A DNA stretch of 64,000 nucleotides, taken from the NCBI GenBank assembly GCA_963965975.1, contig OZ014419.1, positions 992,001 to 1,056,000 on the forward strand, in the 5' to 3' direction. Positions 31,634-46,800 of this stretch are shown here, piece after piece. A model generated the notes under the pieces. That model made no database searches and had not been told where the DNA came from. It worked only from the letters and a program-made list of their open reading frames with translations. The position numbers were made by a program, and so were the translations under genes. The DNA is from Xestospongia bergquistia. Its lineage: Eukaryota > Porifera > Demospongiae > Haplosclerida > Petrosiidae. Position 1 is the stretch's first letter, and every line of letters starts with the position of its first letter.

Positions 31634-34129
31634 TATACATATACATATATAATGTGTTTACAATAAGTGACAATAAATAGATGATTTAATGATTTTTCTT
31701 CTCACAGAGACGTACTGCCAGTGCCGAATGGACTTTAGACTCATCTCTTACCAAGAAGAGAAGATCAGCTGTAAGTTGACCCTTCCTATTACAATATCTT
31801 CTATTTTACTACAGGACAACAAATATATTCTTGATGAGAACAAGGATTCCTTACTGAGGGGAGAGGTACATATGACCCCACCACTGCAGCGTCATTTTAA
31901 GAAACCACCTCCAAATAAGAATCGTCGTAAACCTAGTAAAGGTCACTTGCAACGTCTTAACTCTTCCTCTCCACCACCTCCCACTATACCACCATTTGTC
32001 CCTCCATTGGAACTGCCCTGTCATTATGATGACAGCCCTATCCCATCAGCACCCTCTGGTCAGTTAGAATACTTAGCTTGTTTTGTAATAGATCATGTAA
32101 CATGATATATTTATGTCAAGTGCATTTTATAATAATATTCATGAGTTGTTCATTAGTTTTACACTTTTCTCTTCAGAACAAGAAGTAGCACTGGTTAACA
32201 ATGGTCTCCTCCCAGTCTACACACATGAAGGACCATCTCCTGTTCTACAGTACTCACCCATGGATACTTACTCCACGTCCATCCAACCACAACCACCAAC
32301 TCCTCCAATTTCCTCTGTCTCAACTCGTCTCTATCCTGCTTTACTTGAAGAGTGTGATGAGAGGGAAGAGATCCATAATTATGAAGAGACGGACTTGGTT
32401 ACTCCAGTGAGAGTACCTAACTCTCATCCACTAGAAACTCGTACTCAATCAGACATCAATCTGAACAGGGTTTGTACAATGTTATATAATAAATAAAGTC
32501 AAAGATACTTTTGTAGAGGCATGTTTTCTTTACAAAAACATTAATGAAACCAGAGACTTGTCAAGTAGTAAGTTATTACACTGCATGAAGCACATTATAA
32601 TGCTCAACTCCCTCCTATAGTGTAAAAAGAAAGTTGGTTTTGGAAGAAACTGTTCCAAGTGCAAAGGTATCAATAATTGACTATTACTATATAACTTATA
32701 TTGTATGGTTATAGATTGTCGAGCTGTGTGCCATGTTGAATGTAAGGAGAGAGTTCCCCTGCCGTGTGTCCCTTCCGTCCACACCCCTAAAAGGAATCAA
32801 AAGGTCAACTAAAGAAAGAATAGATTAGCTAATAATTAGATCATTTGTTTTATACATTAAGACGATTATCATAAAGTTTACATGAATATCTCTCGATACT
32901 ACTGTAGGATTCTGACTTAGCTGCTTTCTGTCCTCATACTATTCCACGAGTACCATCTCTGATTGTACATTGTGTAAAGGAGATTGAGAACAGAGGAATG
33001 ACACATGTTGGTATCTATAGAGTGCCAGGGTATGGTTCATCATTACCTTGAGAAATTGACCTATTATGTCTTCTTATTTCTTTAGTTCTGAGCGCTCAAT
33101 AAAAGAACTGAAGGAACGTCTACTGAAAGCCAAGGGTAATCCAAACTTGGAGAAAGTGGAAGACATTAATGTTGTGTGTGGATGTCTGAAACAGTTCCTT
33201 ATTAATCTTCGAGAGCCCTTGATTACTCACAAAATGCACCCTTTTTTCATGCAAGCCATGGGTAAATAAATATTAAGTGTGATCAACTAATATGCATCTT
33301 TGTGTATTTCAGATGAACGAAGTGAAGAAATGGCATTGGCTGGACTTTTGGAGGCCATTGCACAACTACCTCCTTGTAACAAGGATACACTGGCCTTTCT
33401 TATCCTACATCTACAGAAGTAAGGATACTACTTTGTGCTTTATTTAACTATCTTTTCTCTCACTCACTCACTCAAGAGTTGCCTCTTATTCTGAAGCAAA
33501 CAAAATGCCTACTCCATGTCTGGCACGTGTGTTTGGTCCAACAATTGTTGGTTCATGTAATTCTGATCCTAATGTAATGCTAAAAGATGTACAGAAACAA
33601 CAAATGGTTTGAGAATACAATAAAATATTCACAAGAGTATCAATGTACCTTTTCATTAGATTATAGAACGTTTGCTTAACATTTCTCCTGACTACTGGCG
33701 TCAATATTTGTCCCCAGAAGACAATCCCGATCCCCAATCACCCTCACCCAATCAAGTCCCCTTCTCTAATCCTTCTTCACCGCCATTTACCTCGCCTTCT
33801 ACTCCAGAACTCATGCCAGGTAAGAAACTCACAATACTGTGGCATAGATCATCTCATTTGGTTCTTTAATTGTTAGTTCCCCAGAGTCCATTTCTGGGTC
33901 CATGTCATTCTCCTAAAGGAAGAGCATTTAGTGCAAGAACTCCTGTTGTTACCAGGTAAAATTATGTTTAATAAACGTCATATCACTAGGATTACTTAAT
34001 AGATGTGTGGATAAATGCTTTGTTTATTTTTAATCCCTTAGGTCTGTTAGTGCTCTATCTAATCCACCTAGTAGTGTATCTCGTTCTGTCAAGAAAGGTG
34101 GTGGTAACTTCTTTGCTGCTATAAATTAA
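30886..34129 (+). CDS. RACGAP1: RACGAP1 / MgcRacGAP (centralspindlin subunit)
   Basis: About 15 exons from a tandem ATG at 30886. N-terminal coiled coil: QFDFFTKQMTDLKTENNKLK, then LQEQMNECGKMKEQLKEYEK. A basic/Pro-rich middle follows (HFKKPPPNKNRRKPSKGH). The C1 zinc finger has all ligands: HVFFTKTLMKPETC, then CKKKVGFGRNCSKC, DCRAVCHVEC and ERVPLPC. Using the strong donor GTAAGT at 32571 rather than one three bases earlier keeps the C-x2-C spacing. The RhoGAP domain is complete: VPSLIVHCVKEIENRGM, HVGIYRVPGSER with the arginine finger, CGCLKQFLINLREPLITHKM, DTLAFLILHLQK, ARVFGPTIVG, then SPDYWRQYLSPED. The tail ends in GGGNFFAAIN, near human GNFFASPMLK. Known role: with KIF23 it bundles the spindle midzone and activates ECT2/RhoA in cytokinesis. 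The exon from 32180 gives a Pro-rich linker (QPQPPTPPISS). Confidence 0.92.
31600..31650. repeat. (TA)n/(CA)n microsatellite in a RACGAP1 intron
   Basis: A TA run of about 25 bases, then CACACACA and ATATACAT units. Confidence 0.9.
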
Positions 34130-34851
34130 CTATTACTTCAGTATATTGTCATATCAGTAATATTGTCTAATCTTATATTAAAGAGTTTAGTTATAAACAC
34201 TGTCTTGTCCTATTGTATTTTGTCAATATTATAATATTAAATCCTTTAAAACAACATAAATTAAATTTTCATCCTGAAGGCTTGTTGCATCTGCTACATC
34301 ACTTGCTTGGCTTGTCCTTTCATTCTACATATGCTAGACACTTCTATCATTACTAGTACTGAAGTACAAAAACTGTTTGATGTTTACTCATTTTTAAAGG
34401 GTAGTGTTATAAAATTGAGTTGTCTACACTTAACTTTAGAAATAATTATATGTAAATTTTATTAGATTACAGAGTATAAATAAAAAATTGTATTTACACG
34501 CTACAATCTATAGTTCTGTCATGATCCTATAATAATTATATTAATTAATTACTGAAATTAAAGACTTCCTTTGGCTACTACTGTACATTAAGAATAATAT
34601 TATTGTAGTCATCAAGATTCTATGTAGCAAACAATACTAATTCATAATCCATCCCATAATTGTGTACATGTTATTATAATAGACATCATAATTAATTTGT
34701 TTATTAAATAAAAAAACTTCCAATACAGTGAAGTGGTTATATAAATAACAAACAACAACTTATTAATGTTATTAAAATTAACTTGTTACATAATATTACA
34801 AAATTTTTACTATTTATACATAATTATAAAAAATAATTTAAAACAGGGTTC
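34130..34851. other. Convergent 3' gap, RACGAP1 / giant gene
   Basis: About 720 bases of very AT-rich sequence. It holds two 3' UTRs and poly(A) regions. No gene was recognised. Confidence 0.5.
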
Positions 34852-37800
34852 TTAGTCCTGTGTCTTAGTAGGTGTATCCCCTTGAGATGACTTTGTGGGT
34901 TCATCCTTCTTTTCTTTAATGGGTGGTATACTGGGGAGCACAGGTAGGCGATTCAGTCCAGATAATGTCAACTGATGAGGGAACTGACGAGTCATAACAG
35001 TGGGTGTAGTCAATGGTAGAGGAGATTTGGGACTTGTAGGTGACATGGGTGCTGTAGCAAATGGGTCCACAGAGACACGACGAGGTGGCATAGTTGGAAT
35101 AGGAGGTAAAGGTGTTCTTGAGAGTTGTTTGGGAAGAATTGGTGGACGTATGACTGGTGGTAAGGGCTGGCGTGAAAGTACTGGCGATAATACAGGTCCA
35201 GATCCTCCTCCGTCAGATGTGGTAGCTCCCTCTGTCTCACTAGTGCTATTAATATTTTCATCTGATGATGTCACAGGAGATAATGTAGTTACAAATGGTT
35301 TTCTTGTACTTGACAACTCTGATATTGGAGGAAGAACAGGAGGTGCTAAATTTGATAAACGACGAAATAGTATAGGTTTTGTTGTTGTCCCTGTAGTTTG
35401 AACTGGTGGAAGTTCTCTTGGAATTAAAGTACCAGGAAGTGATCCAGATCCTGTAGGTGATGTGTCTCCACCCATAGCACGCTGTGCATAATACTGCAAT
35501 GGACCTTTTAGTGGAGCAAGTTGAGGCATTTCTTTGCCAACAGAGGATACTCTTTGTGGTCTACTTGTGAGACGTGGTAACCCCTATAAGGAAGAGTGAT
35601 GAATTAATGTATTAGGTTGATGAATGGGTGAATGAATGGATAGATGGATGGGTGTGTGGATGAATGGATGGACTTACTAAAGGTGTCAGTAGTGGTTGAT
35701 CTACTGTACTTATTCTTCCTCCAATGGGACTTCTCATTTGTGGGTCTAGAGATGGAATGATAGGAATACGAGCACCAGCTCGTGGAATAAATGTTGATGG
35801 AATTTCCGCAATTGGGGGAAGATTTTCAGCTGGAGCAGCTGTTGGTGGTCGAGGACTTATTTCTGGTAAGTTCTTAAGAGGATCGTCATCCTTTTTGAAT
35901 GGGTCTGGTTGATCACGCATGGCAAATCTATCAGGCGGTTTGGCCCAAGGAGGTGACTCTTCTTTCTTATCTGCCTCTTTTGATGGGTCATATCTTCCTT
36001 TCTCCCATCTCTTTACAACTCTAATAGCTTCTTCTCTCTGTCTTTTATGTTTATATCTTCGATAACAATAGTAGACAAAGATGATAATGATTGTCATGAC
36101 AACTAAAACCAATACAGCTATTAGTACCCACAGCCAGTCTAGTTGTGTGGGAGCAGCTTCACATTTAGCACCTCCACTAAAGTCTCCAGTGATGCTAGAA
36201 TATGCCTGATATGCTCTACAAGATAGTTGGAGAGAATCACATATTCCAACAGTAGATTCTGTTCCATTAGTACCACATACATTGATACCAAAACAATGGG
36301 GTTCGTCAGTTGGGAAATTAGGATTTCCAGGTGTAACCTGTGTACCATCTTCAAAATAATTATTAGTGAAATTCAAAGAGAAAGTAGTATTAGTTAATGG
36401 ATTACTGTCTCCTGGTGTACCAATGGTGACAACTAGAGTGGACGGAGAAAACCAATGGCCTCTATATCCACTACCAAGTGGTGGAGTAAATATCAAGATC
36501 TTGTCTAAGTTATCTCGTGATGCAACTGGTGGTTGATCAGTGTCTCTATCAAATACAATTGTAATTGTATCACCAGTTCCATATTCTAGTTGACTACAAT
36601 CAGGATCATCAACTGTGATGCTGACAACTTGAGGTGTCAGACGAGGGTCTTTAACAATACCACTACCAATGTTGGGACTCGTGATCCTGCTGGTATAATT
36701 TTCTAGGACTTCTATGTCTATTCCAAGTAATTCTTCAATCACACTAGCAAGTGCAGTCCTATTAAAACTAGCGTTAACATTTTTTATGAACAAAGAAGGA
36801 TTACGAATTGGGTCTGCATATAATTCAGTGAAAGAGTTAAACTTTAGTGTTATCTCTGATGCTACAGGCTGTTCAATAACACTAGTAGATCCAGACTGTC
36901 TCTTGGTACGAATTTCCTTATAGGAATTGAAATAAGCTTTAGTGTTTGTAATTAGTTCTTTGTGCACATCTTCAGAGTTTAATCCGTTGAGCATTTTGTT
37001 TTCACACCCAACAACTGTCATGCTCACATTTTCGCCAATAAGGGAGTGGTCAATCATAATTTGAGGATCCAATTGACAGAACATTTCGAGTTGAAAATAT
37101 GACAAAGGTTGTCTTAACAACAATTTAATGTGACTGTTTAGAAAGATGGCTTTGTCAGTTAACTGGACCTGGGTATCATCATCAACGTCAACATTCCTAA
37201 TGACAATGTACGTAAGATCAGGAAGTCGAAGACCCCAATTTCCTGTCAATGGAGGTGATGTAGATATAGAATGAGTTGAAAATGTATCACTAGTCAATAG
37301 ACAGTATTTGTCAATTGTTGTTATTCTTTGACCATTGGCATTAAAACCACCACAAAATCTGTTATTGTCTCTTACTGATATAGTCCATAGGCCAACTTTA
37401 CTCTCAGGTTGTGGATAACCTTCATCGTTAATAGTTATTAGAAACTGTGTCCTTGATAGCCACTGTCCTATGTAACGATTTGTAACAAGTGTAGGTGGAA
37501 TAAAACCAAAAGGAAACTCAAATAATTCATCAATATCTTGAGCACTCAACACGGCAGTCTCATTGTTATATGGAGGCATGTTAGTCCCCTCACTGAACTC
37601 GATAAGAATTTGATCTCCTTTAGACACTTTGCTGTCTGTGTCGTTTTTATTTGCATTTTGATTTGATATAGCTGTTATACTAGCAATGGTTGGACCTGGT
37701 TTGGTGACAAATATTTTGGCTGTTGCTTGAGAGCACAATGGAGACTCATCACTCTCAAGAGCTAAGTCACATACCTCAAAGTCAAACTCATCATATCCAC

Positions 37801-40800
37801 TAAATCCATCTCGTGGAGTGTATACAAATTTCTTTGCCCCATTTGCTATGATGACTTGAACATTTCCATCTGGTTCTGATCTCTTTGTAAGAGACAGTTC
37901 ATCAATATTGGTAGTAGCTTGAAGATTAAATAGAGTCAGGTTGAGGCCTTGCGACTGTGCTTGTAAGGTTTGGTTGTCATCAGCATCATATACAACAGCA
38001 GATGAATTACTAAAGAAATACAGTAAAGAGTTAAATTGACTGATAACTCTAGATTGACCATAAGGATCAAGAGTGGTGTTTTCCCCTTGGTGTGCTATAC
38101 CAGTAATATCTTTAACAACAGGAACATCTCTAGTATTAACAACTAAGACAGTGACTGTTGCCTCAGCGCATGTAACACCAGACCCAAATACTTCGATTTG
38201 CCGTGTGCAGTTCTCAGCAATGTCAGTTATACCAAGTTCTCCTTGCCGTTTTGGATCACAAATGTCACAAACGGAGTACTTAAAACTGTCATAGCCTATA
38301 AAATCAGGTGATGGTTCATAGGTTATGATGCCATGTTTCTGATAAACTCTCAAATTGGCTCCTTTTAATGTGGATACTTTTTTATCGGAGATATAAGTAT
38401 CTGACATGGGATCATAAATACTGATCTTAAGATCTGTCTCCTTTTTCCCTTCACTCTCACTATCATTGGAGTGTTCAAAGATGTCAACGAGATCAAAGTC
38501 ATCCTCTGAAGTAATATGAGAGAAATCCTCTGCATATGGTTGGTCATTCACATCAAGTACCTCAACTGTCACATGACCTGATGAATTACAAGCTCTATTA
38601 TTAGTGTCACATGATTGGAAATAGATGTGATCAAAACCAAAGAAATCTTTATATGGTATATAGGTTACAATACCAGTCATATTATCAAAACTGATGGTGC
38701 CATGTTCTGGATAGGGTGGAATTATAGAAATTAGTGATATTGGAGGAATTTTGTCTTCCTGGTCAAATGTGAGGCTAGATAAGTTAACAGTAAAAATAGC
38801 CTCCTCATACACAGTGCCACTAAATGGTGTTAAAATAGGAGCATCATTCATAGGATGGACAATCACTGTGATGTTAGCTTCAGTACATAATTTATTTTCT
38901 GGAACAACAGTATCGTTGTCACAGGCCTTTATTGTAAAATACTCTGGAGTGTGTTCAATTGTGTTATAATGTTCGTCTGGAGTGTAGACGAGAGTACCAA
39001 ATTCAGGATAGGAACCAGTCTCACTTAAATAGGAATTGTTGTATGAGTAGGATAAAGTTCCGTGTAAAGGATGGCTTACAATTGAAAATGATCCTGCATG
39101 AAGCTGTTCTTCTGGATCAATAACATTCAAATCAATTGGTAAGTTTAGTATTAATGGTGTATCTTCATCTGTATTGACTTCAGTGACACCAAAATAAGGT
39201 GGATCATTAACATATAAAACAATGATATTAATAGACTGTTCCTGATAACCACCTTCACTGTCATTGGTATAAATAACAATTTCATCAGACCCATAAAAGT
39301 TCTTATGAGGAGTGTATGTAATATAGACATCTTGTCTTAGACCATCTCTACGATATAACACTGGATCATTGGCTGGTACGATACTGAGGTCCCCAGGAAG
39401 GTCACCGACAGTGATGCTTCCATTCCCATAATCAACAATACCAAAATTAACTGGAGTTGAGGTATCTGATTCAATATCGTAGATTGTAATGGAGATATTA
39501 ATTGAAGTGTCTTCATTGGTAACAGCCGGGGGTGAATCCCCTTCATAGTTGATAATAATTTCTGGAAGGTCATTGACAGGTTGAATGATGATAGTCAAAG
39601 GTACATTGGTACATTCTCCATTACTGTCACAGACTTCTAAGATAATAGTGTCATTTCCATTGGTGTTCTTACGGGAAACAATTCTAAGTAAGTGACCATT
39701 ATCCAATATGCTCCAATCTAGTTTAGTTGTACTGTATGCTCTTTGCACTAGAGGATAAGGTGAACTAGCATTAAGATCATCTTCAGGGTCACCAAAATAA
39801 TCAGTAAGATTGACAAAAACTTCCACATCTTCTTCTAAGACAAGAATCAAGTTATCAGCTGCATATGGTGGGTCATTAACAGGTGCAATTATAATAGTGA
39901 GGTTTGCCACAACAGAGCAGCCACTGGCAGAGTCACAGGCTTGATAATAAATGATACGAGTTCCATAGTCATTTATGAATGGGATATAAATGATGCTACC
40001 AGTGGCACTATCTAATGATGCATTACCAACATCAGGCTCTATTCTAACAATTCTAATGGCATTGCCATAAAGAGTTTCTTCATAATCATAAAAGTTGGGC
40101 AACACAAGAACTGTTATATTATGATCTTCTAGAATGTTGATTGTTGGTTCAAAGGAAGGTGGAGGATTATATATCGGAACATCGTTGATAGCTTTGACTT
40201 GAACAATTGTAGTCTGGATACTGCTCCAAGCTCCAACTGGGTCTTGAATGCGAAAGGTAATAGTTCTATTTTCTTCTGTTGGATCTTCATCAGAGTTACA
40301 ATAATGCAGACTCTTAACAGTATAGTTCATTTGTTCAAGTGTTAGCAATAATTCTATGTCTACTGTTGGAAAATGCTCTCTACCAATAGGACAGCTATCT
40401 TGTATGTAATCGCCAAGGAGAACTTCAAGAGCACTCTTTAGATCTGGGTTAGGAATGATATCATCAAGGACTTGTTTGCTGAAGAAAATGGCCTCATATC
40501 CTGGATCTAATTCATTCTGTAAGATTACTTGTAATCTTGCTATCATATTATTATCATCATCTTCTACATTAACATACTCTGGTTGCACTATAGCCACAGC
40601 TGGTTCATTCTCTGTATACGAGATAAACAATTCTGCTTTAGTTATATTAATTTGTAGTAGATCTCCTGATCCTGATCCTGATCCTGATCCCATTATGATT
40701 GGTTGATCAGTTGGTGGCATTGGTGATGTGTTATCCCCTGATGAATCATCAAGACCAGATCCTGAACCAGAACTGGAACCAGATCCTGAGCCTGAGATGT

Positions 40801-43800
40801 CCTGGGTTGGAATCCTGGGAGTCTGACCTTGACCTGTGTTGAGACCAATGTTAGTGTTGTAACCAAACACACCAGCAGGTGCAGATATGCGCAGTCTCGG
40901 TGGGTCATTAACAGGAATAATAGTGACAGTGGTATAAACAGGATCACTAACTTTATCACCATCATCAACCACAATTTCGAGAATACGAGGAGTGAAGTTG
41001 GGCTCGTCAGCATTGTTCTGGTACACAACAGATCTGAGAGCATCACCGAATTCTTCCACTGTACCAAAACCACTGATTACTAACTGACAAGTAAGACTTA
41101 TTGCTGATAAAGTAATTGGCATTTTAGTGTCATTGACAACACTCAAGTCTTCCAAATCTCCATCATAACAGTTCAAAATATTGACCCTCACTTCTGCTAA
41201 TGTATTACTATCAACATCAACGAGTGTCATATTTTTGTCAGTCAGATACACACTCTCACCTTCTTCAATAAATTCCACACTGTAGTTCTGCCCAGGCTTA
41301 TCTCCATTAAGATCTAGCATAGGTGGATCATTCACTGAGGAGAAACTCAAATAAGTTGTAGCTATTTCACTGGAGTTATCAGAATCATAGGCAATAAAGA
41401 GGATTCTTCTAAGTGTTGTGTTAGGTCGACCCGGATAAGCTTCAAGATTAGCATACTTGACAGTTCTTAAGACAGCTTGATACTCAAATACTGTAGCATT
41501 TCCACTGAGCACTAATTCACCAAAGAAGGCATCATAAGTAACGGTAATGTTAGAATTATCGGATAGATCTACAGATAAGACTTCTTTCGGTGAGTCATAG
41601 GGACTCTCAATAGTCACAGTCAGTTGAGTAAGATAATCATTGTCATTATCATAGATGACCAGTTCAGTGCTGTTAACAATTGATACATTTCCACTACCTT
41701 CTACATACTCCACCATATAATTAATATCAATTCCTAGAGGACCATTGAGATCAATAACAGGTGCATCATTTAATACAACTACAACGATTGCAATATATTG
41801 AGGAGTACTGTAAAACAAACCATCATAAGCAACTATTATAAGTTGTCTTTCACTCATGATTGGTTCCTCCGCTATGTTAACATAGGTGAGAGTTGACAGA
41901 GTTTCCTGGAAGTCAGAAACACTAGCAGGACCATCAAGAGTAAGTGTAGCATTGTCGTAAGTGACAGTAACTGCACCATTACTCGTTACGTTGAGTATTT
42001 CATCAAAATCATTCAGTGGGTCCATGAGTGTAATGGTAACTGAACTCATTAGAAGTCCTCCACTATCATCATCGGAGATAGTTAGGTTTTCACTCAAGAG
42101 AATTGGGTCAGGGATTGAGTATCTACGATGCTCAATATAATAGAATGGTTCTATAGCTGTCTGCACAACAGGTACTTGATCATTGATAACTGATACATTA
42201 ACAATGATGTACTCAACATTGCTCTTCAATCCGTGAGCATCAGTGACAGTCAGTGAGATATTTCGAACACCAGGTGGTGGTTCCTCTATAGTATTATGAT
42301 ACATTGCAGTACGTAAGACTGTCTCATAGACAGATACAGGAGCGTTTCCTGTTATTAAAAGCTTGCCAATATTTGGGTCATACACTTGAGTGATGTTGTA
42401 TTGGATACTTGATATATTCACTGATACATGTTCCTCTGTTGCTACTGGTACAGGTTTAATAAAGATTTCAGTATAAGCAATAAAGAAGAACTCATTGTGG
42501 TCATTATCAAACAGAGTTAAATTGTCACTACTGACTAGAGGTACTGGAGAAGGATCACTTTCTGTGAACGAGATGTAGTACAAGTTAGTGGTAAGAACCG
42601 GATGATTTTCTGCTAACAAACGGACTCTGACATCAGTCATTACATTAGAGGTCTCATCTTCACTATCATTGACGTAAAAACGTACTTTACGAGTAATATT
42701 AACAGGTTCAGCATGTGTGTTTATGTAGACAAGATGCTTCAAGACTTCAATGTATGATTCTAACGATACTCGCTCATCTCCTGGCAATGCTTGAAGTGTT
42801 AGATTGGACTCATTTCTATGACTACTGTGAATTAATTGTAATGTTTCTGTTGTATTACCATTTATAACAGATACAGTTTTTAGTGTGTCATTTAGTTCAA
42901 CATTACTTGTGTTAGAAAGTAGAATTAGATTAATTGTTTCGTATCCGATATCTTGTACATTTTCAATTTCAATTTCAATTGATTGCAGAGTTGTGTGATC
43001 AAGATCAGTTAAAGATACAGCTGGTGGGTCAACAATCCTAACATAAGGATCATCTTCAGTGAATAGGACACTAAAATGACGTCCATTTCCTTCACTGGAA
43101 ATTCTCAGAACTGGAAGATTATTGACTGAATTAATATGTACCATTACTTGTTGTGTTGTGCTACTAAATTCATTTAAAATGCTATCATTGTGATAGGTTG
43201 TATCAATTGCATAGTGATTAGATTTGCCATGTGACAGGCCTGTATTGTCCCAACCTCGTACTAAAATATAGGGAGTATCAGTATCAGGTCGTGGACTGCC
43301 ATCAAGATACTTCTCTGTGTTGAAAAGGTAATTTGGAAGGAAACGGACACGACAATCACTAGAAAGGAGTGTGGCTTTCTCTGGTAAGGGATGAAGGGGA
43401 ATAGTGTATCCATATATGAAATCGCCAATGAAAACTTTCCAACTGTTACCAGGACATCGGTACTGCCATACACCATATCTAACATCTACACCAACAACAG
43501 CAAGACCAAGCTCAGCTTGGTCATCTACATCAATATAGTACCCACGAACTACATCGGCAATTGTAGTTCCATTGTTGTCATTTTCTGGAATATCCTCATA
43601 AAGAGGAGAAAGTGTCATACCAGGAAAAATCACTGGTGAATCATTGACTGGTTCAACGTAAAGTCTTCCAGTGCTACTGGTAACACTAAATGATCCAATA
43701 ACAGGATGACTATGAGTGATATCAACATGAGAGGTACCACTGGGTTGACCTGATGTCAAATCCCATGCAAGGAAAGTAATGGTAGTGTATCCGTTGAAAT

Positions 43801-46800
43801 TTTTGGAAGGTTGGAACCTAAGACGATTTGAGTTAGGTGGCTGGGAGCTGAGAAGCAGTGCATTGTCGAGTGAAACAGACAATATACTGATCCAACTCAA
43901 GCCACCATCAGTTGTAAACTGCCAGACACCATTGGTATCATCCATTCCAATTACAGCAATACCAAATATGGTATCGATTACATCAACATCAGATATACCA
44001 TTAATAAACTGAAGGATATCATCACCATCTGAACCTAGTTCATCCTCTAAAATAGATGTCATAGTGACAGTATCATTGGCAAGGACTGGAGCATCATTTA
44101 CTGGTATTACTGTTACCGTAATTGTCACACTATCAGAGCTGTAGGGGTCAGTAACAGATTGAGAAGTGGCATCTGTGATACTTCCATCAACTAGACCATC
44201 TGTTGTGTCCCAGGCTGAGAATGAAAATGTCACATTACCATTGAAGTCTTTGATAGGAACAAATCTAATCCTTGTTGTTGAGTCATTAACACGAAGCACT
44301 GTGGCAAAAGTTAAACTAGAATTATTTGGTATTTGATACCATGTATACTGGTATGATGTGTTCTGGGACATTCCACTGCCTGATCCAGATGGATTACCAG
44401 ACCCACTACCTTCCAATCCACTTCCTGATCCACTTCCACTTCCTGACCCACTTCTTGATCCAATTCCTGACCCACTTCCTAATGTACTTCCTGATCCACT
44501 TCCAGAGTCACTCATTCCAAAGGCTGACATGATACTTGGTATAATTCCAGAGCCACTCTCATCACTTGCGATACTAACATAACTAGTTGTGTACTCCCAG
44601 TAACCATACTGTGTATCAACAGCTGTAATAGCTATACCCTCTATTGAATTAGCATCACTGTCTAGAATAAGATCCCCTACAATGTCCTCCAAGGACCAAC
44701 CAGCATTTGTGTCTAGTGGTATATCTTCATAAGTTATGGCATGATACACAGGAGCAGATTGGTCAATGTAAGGTGAATCATTAATGTTGACAATATTGAT
44801 TGTAGTGTAGATACCAGATCGTAGACTGAGACCATCTGAGACAGTGAATGACAAAGTTCTAGTCTCATTGTTAGGTTCATTTGCAGTATTGTTATATTTC
44901 AATGTACGCAGTACTTGTTGGTACTCGTAGACGTTTTCTAATCCACTGATTATTAACGTAGCATTAGTGCTATTGTAATATTGTTTTGGTCTAAAATTCC
45001 ACACAGAATAATGAAGATCTGAAGGGTCTCCGATATACTCTGTAACATTCTCTACCCAGAGTCTTTCATTATCACCATCCAGTGGATTTTCAATAACAAC
45101 TGATATAAATGCCAGTGTTTCGTTGTCAATATCAACCAATACAGTATCTTCTGCAACGGCTAAAACTGGTTTTTCTTCCTCATAGAAAGTTGTGTGATAA
45201 TGAAAACCAGTAAGATTACCATTCACATCAAGTATAGGTCTGTTATTAATAGCAGTGAAGAAGAGATGAACAACAGCAGGGAAACTATTATTGAGACGGT
45301 CATTCACTACAAATTCTATCAAGCGTGTGTTATCAGAAGGAGAGCCTGGATGAGACAGAGAATTATTATAACTGACAGTAAGGAGTACATTGACAAATTC
45401 TTCAACAGTTGCAGGTCCTTGTAAGAACAATGTTGCATTAGTATACTCCATTGAGATATTAGTACCACTGACATTAGCTGATAATGTTTCACTAACACCA
45501 TCAGGTGTTTCTGTAATAGTAACAGTGATATACTCCAGTGTAGTGTTATCGTGATCAATAAGAGACATGCTAGAGTCAACAAGTAATGCAGGACCTTGTC
45601 CTTCAGTATAGTTAACAAAGTTATATGTTTCATTGAGAGCAGTGTTTAGATCAAGCTCTGGAGGATCATTTACTAATTGTATATGTAATGTTGTTCGTGA
45701 TACAAGAGATGTACTTTGATGGTCTCTAGTTGTAAACAAGAAAACTCGATCTACTGGGTCAGGTTCTTCATCGATGTTCTGATACTTTAAAGTTCTCAAA
45801 GCTTTCTGAAAGTCTTCAACTGATGCCGAAATTCCATTACTGGGTTCTAATACAAGCTGGTAATCAGATAAATTATTAAATATATTGATTGTATAGTTGA
45901 GTTCAGTTCCTGTGATATTGACAAAAATAATCTCGTTATTTCTATCAGGACGAGCAAAATAAACTCGAGCGATAGTCAAGGAGGCATTGTCTACATCTTC
46001 AAGGCTTAGAGTATTAGGATCAACAATTGGCACCGGAATAGGTACTCTCTTTGGACTGAGAGGCTCAATATAAGTTGTTTCATAATGTTGGTGTAATCCA
46101 CTAAGATTTAATACAGGACGATCATTGACTGACATGACAGTGATGTAAGCATATTGGATATCTCTGCTGAATGAGTTAGTATGGTTATCAGGATTTGATG
46201 TTGTGTCAATACCATATCGTAAGTTGAAGCCTTGTGTAGTTCCTGTATTGTCCCAGCCTCTTATTTTAATGTAAGGTTTATCTGAGGCTGGTCTGGGATT
46301 TCCATCAAAGTCATACTCGGTGTTAAAATTGGGTTGAGGAGCAAAACGTATGCGACAATTTCCAAGAAGGAGAGTTGCTCTCTGCTCATTGGGCTCTCGT
46401 GGAGCCACTTGGCCAAATTGATAATCTCCTATGAAAATTTGCCAGTCAGTATCAACAAAACTAGTATCACATGTATAATACCATTCTCCAAAACGTCTAT
46501 CGACACCGACAACAGCAAGACCAACATCATTCCCAATATCCACATCATGGAATGTACTCACCAGAATAGTATTAATGTAAGTACCTAGATCAATAGAACC
46601 ATCTACATCTTCTTGAATGGGTGTCAATATAGAGCCTGGTTCTAGTACTGGTGAATCATTGACTGGTTCAATGTCTAAGGTAGCTGTTCCAATATCTTTA
46701 CTGAAAGTACCAGTGACTGTATTAGTATCTGTATCGACACCTTCTTGACCACTGACATAACTAACGTTCATGTCCCATAGCTTAAATTTAAGAGAAGTGT

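Noticed and set aside
44326-44582. Open + frames with HFLTHFL/PDPLPDPL patterns over the giant gene
   Set aside because: They are the complement of a Ser-Gly tract; no start context or homology.
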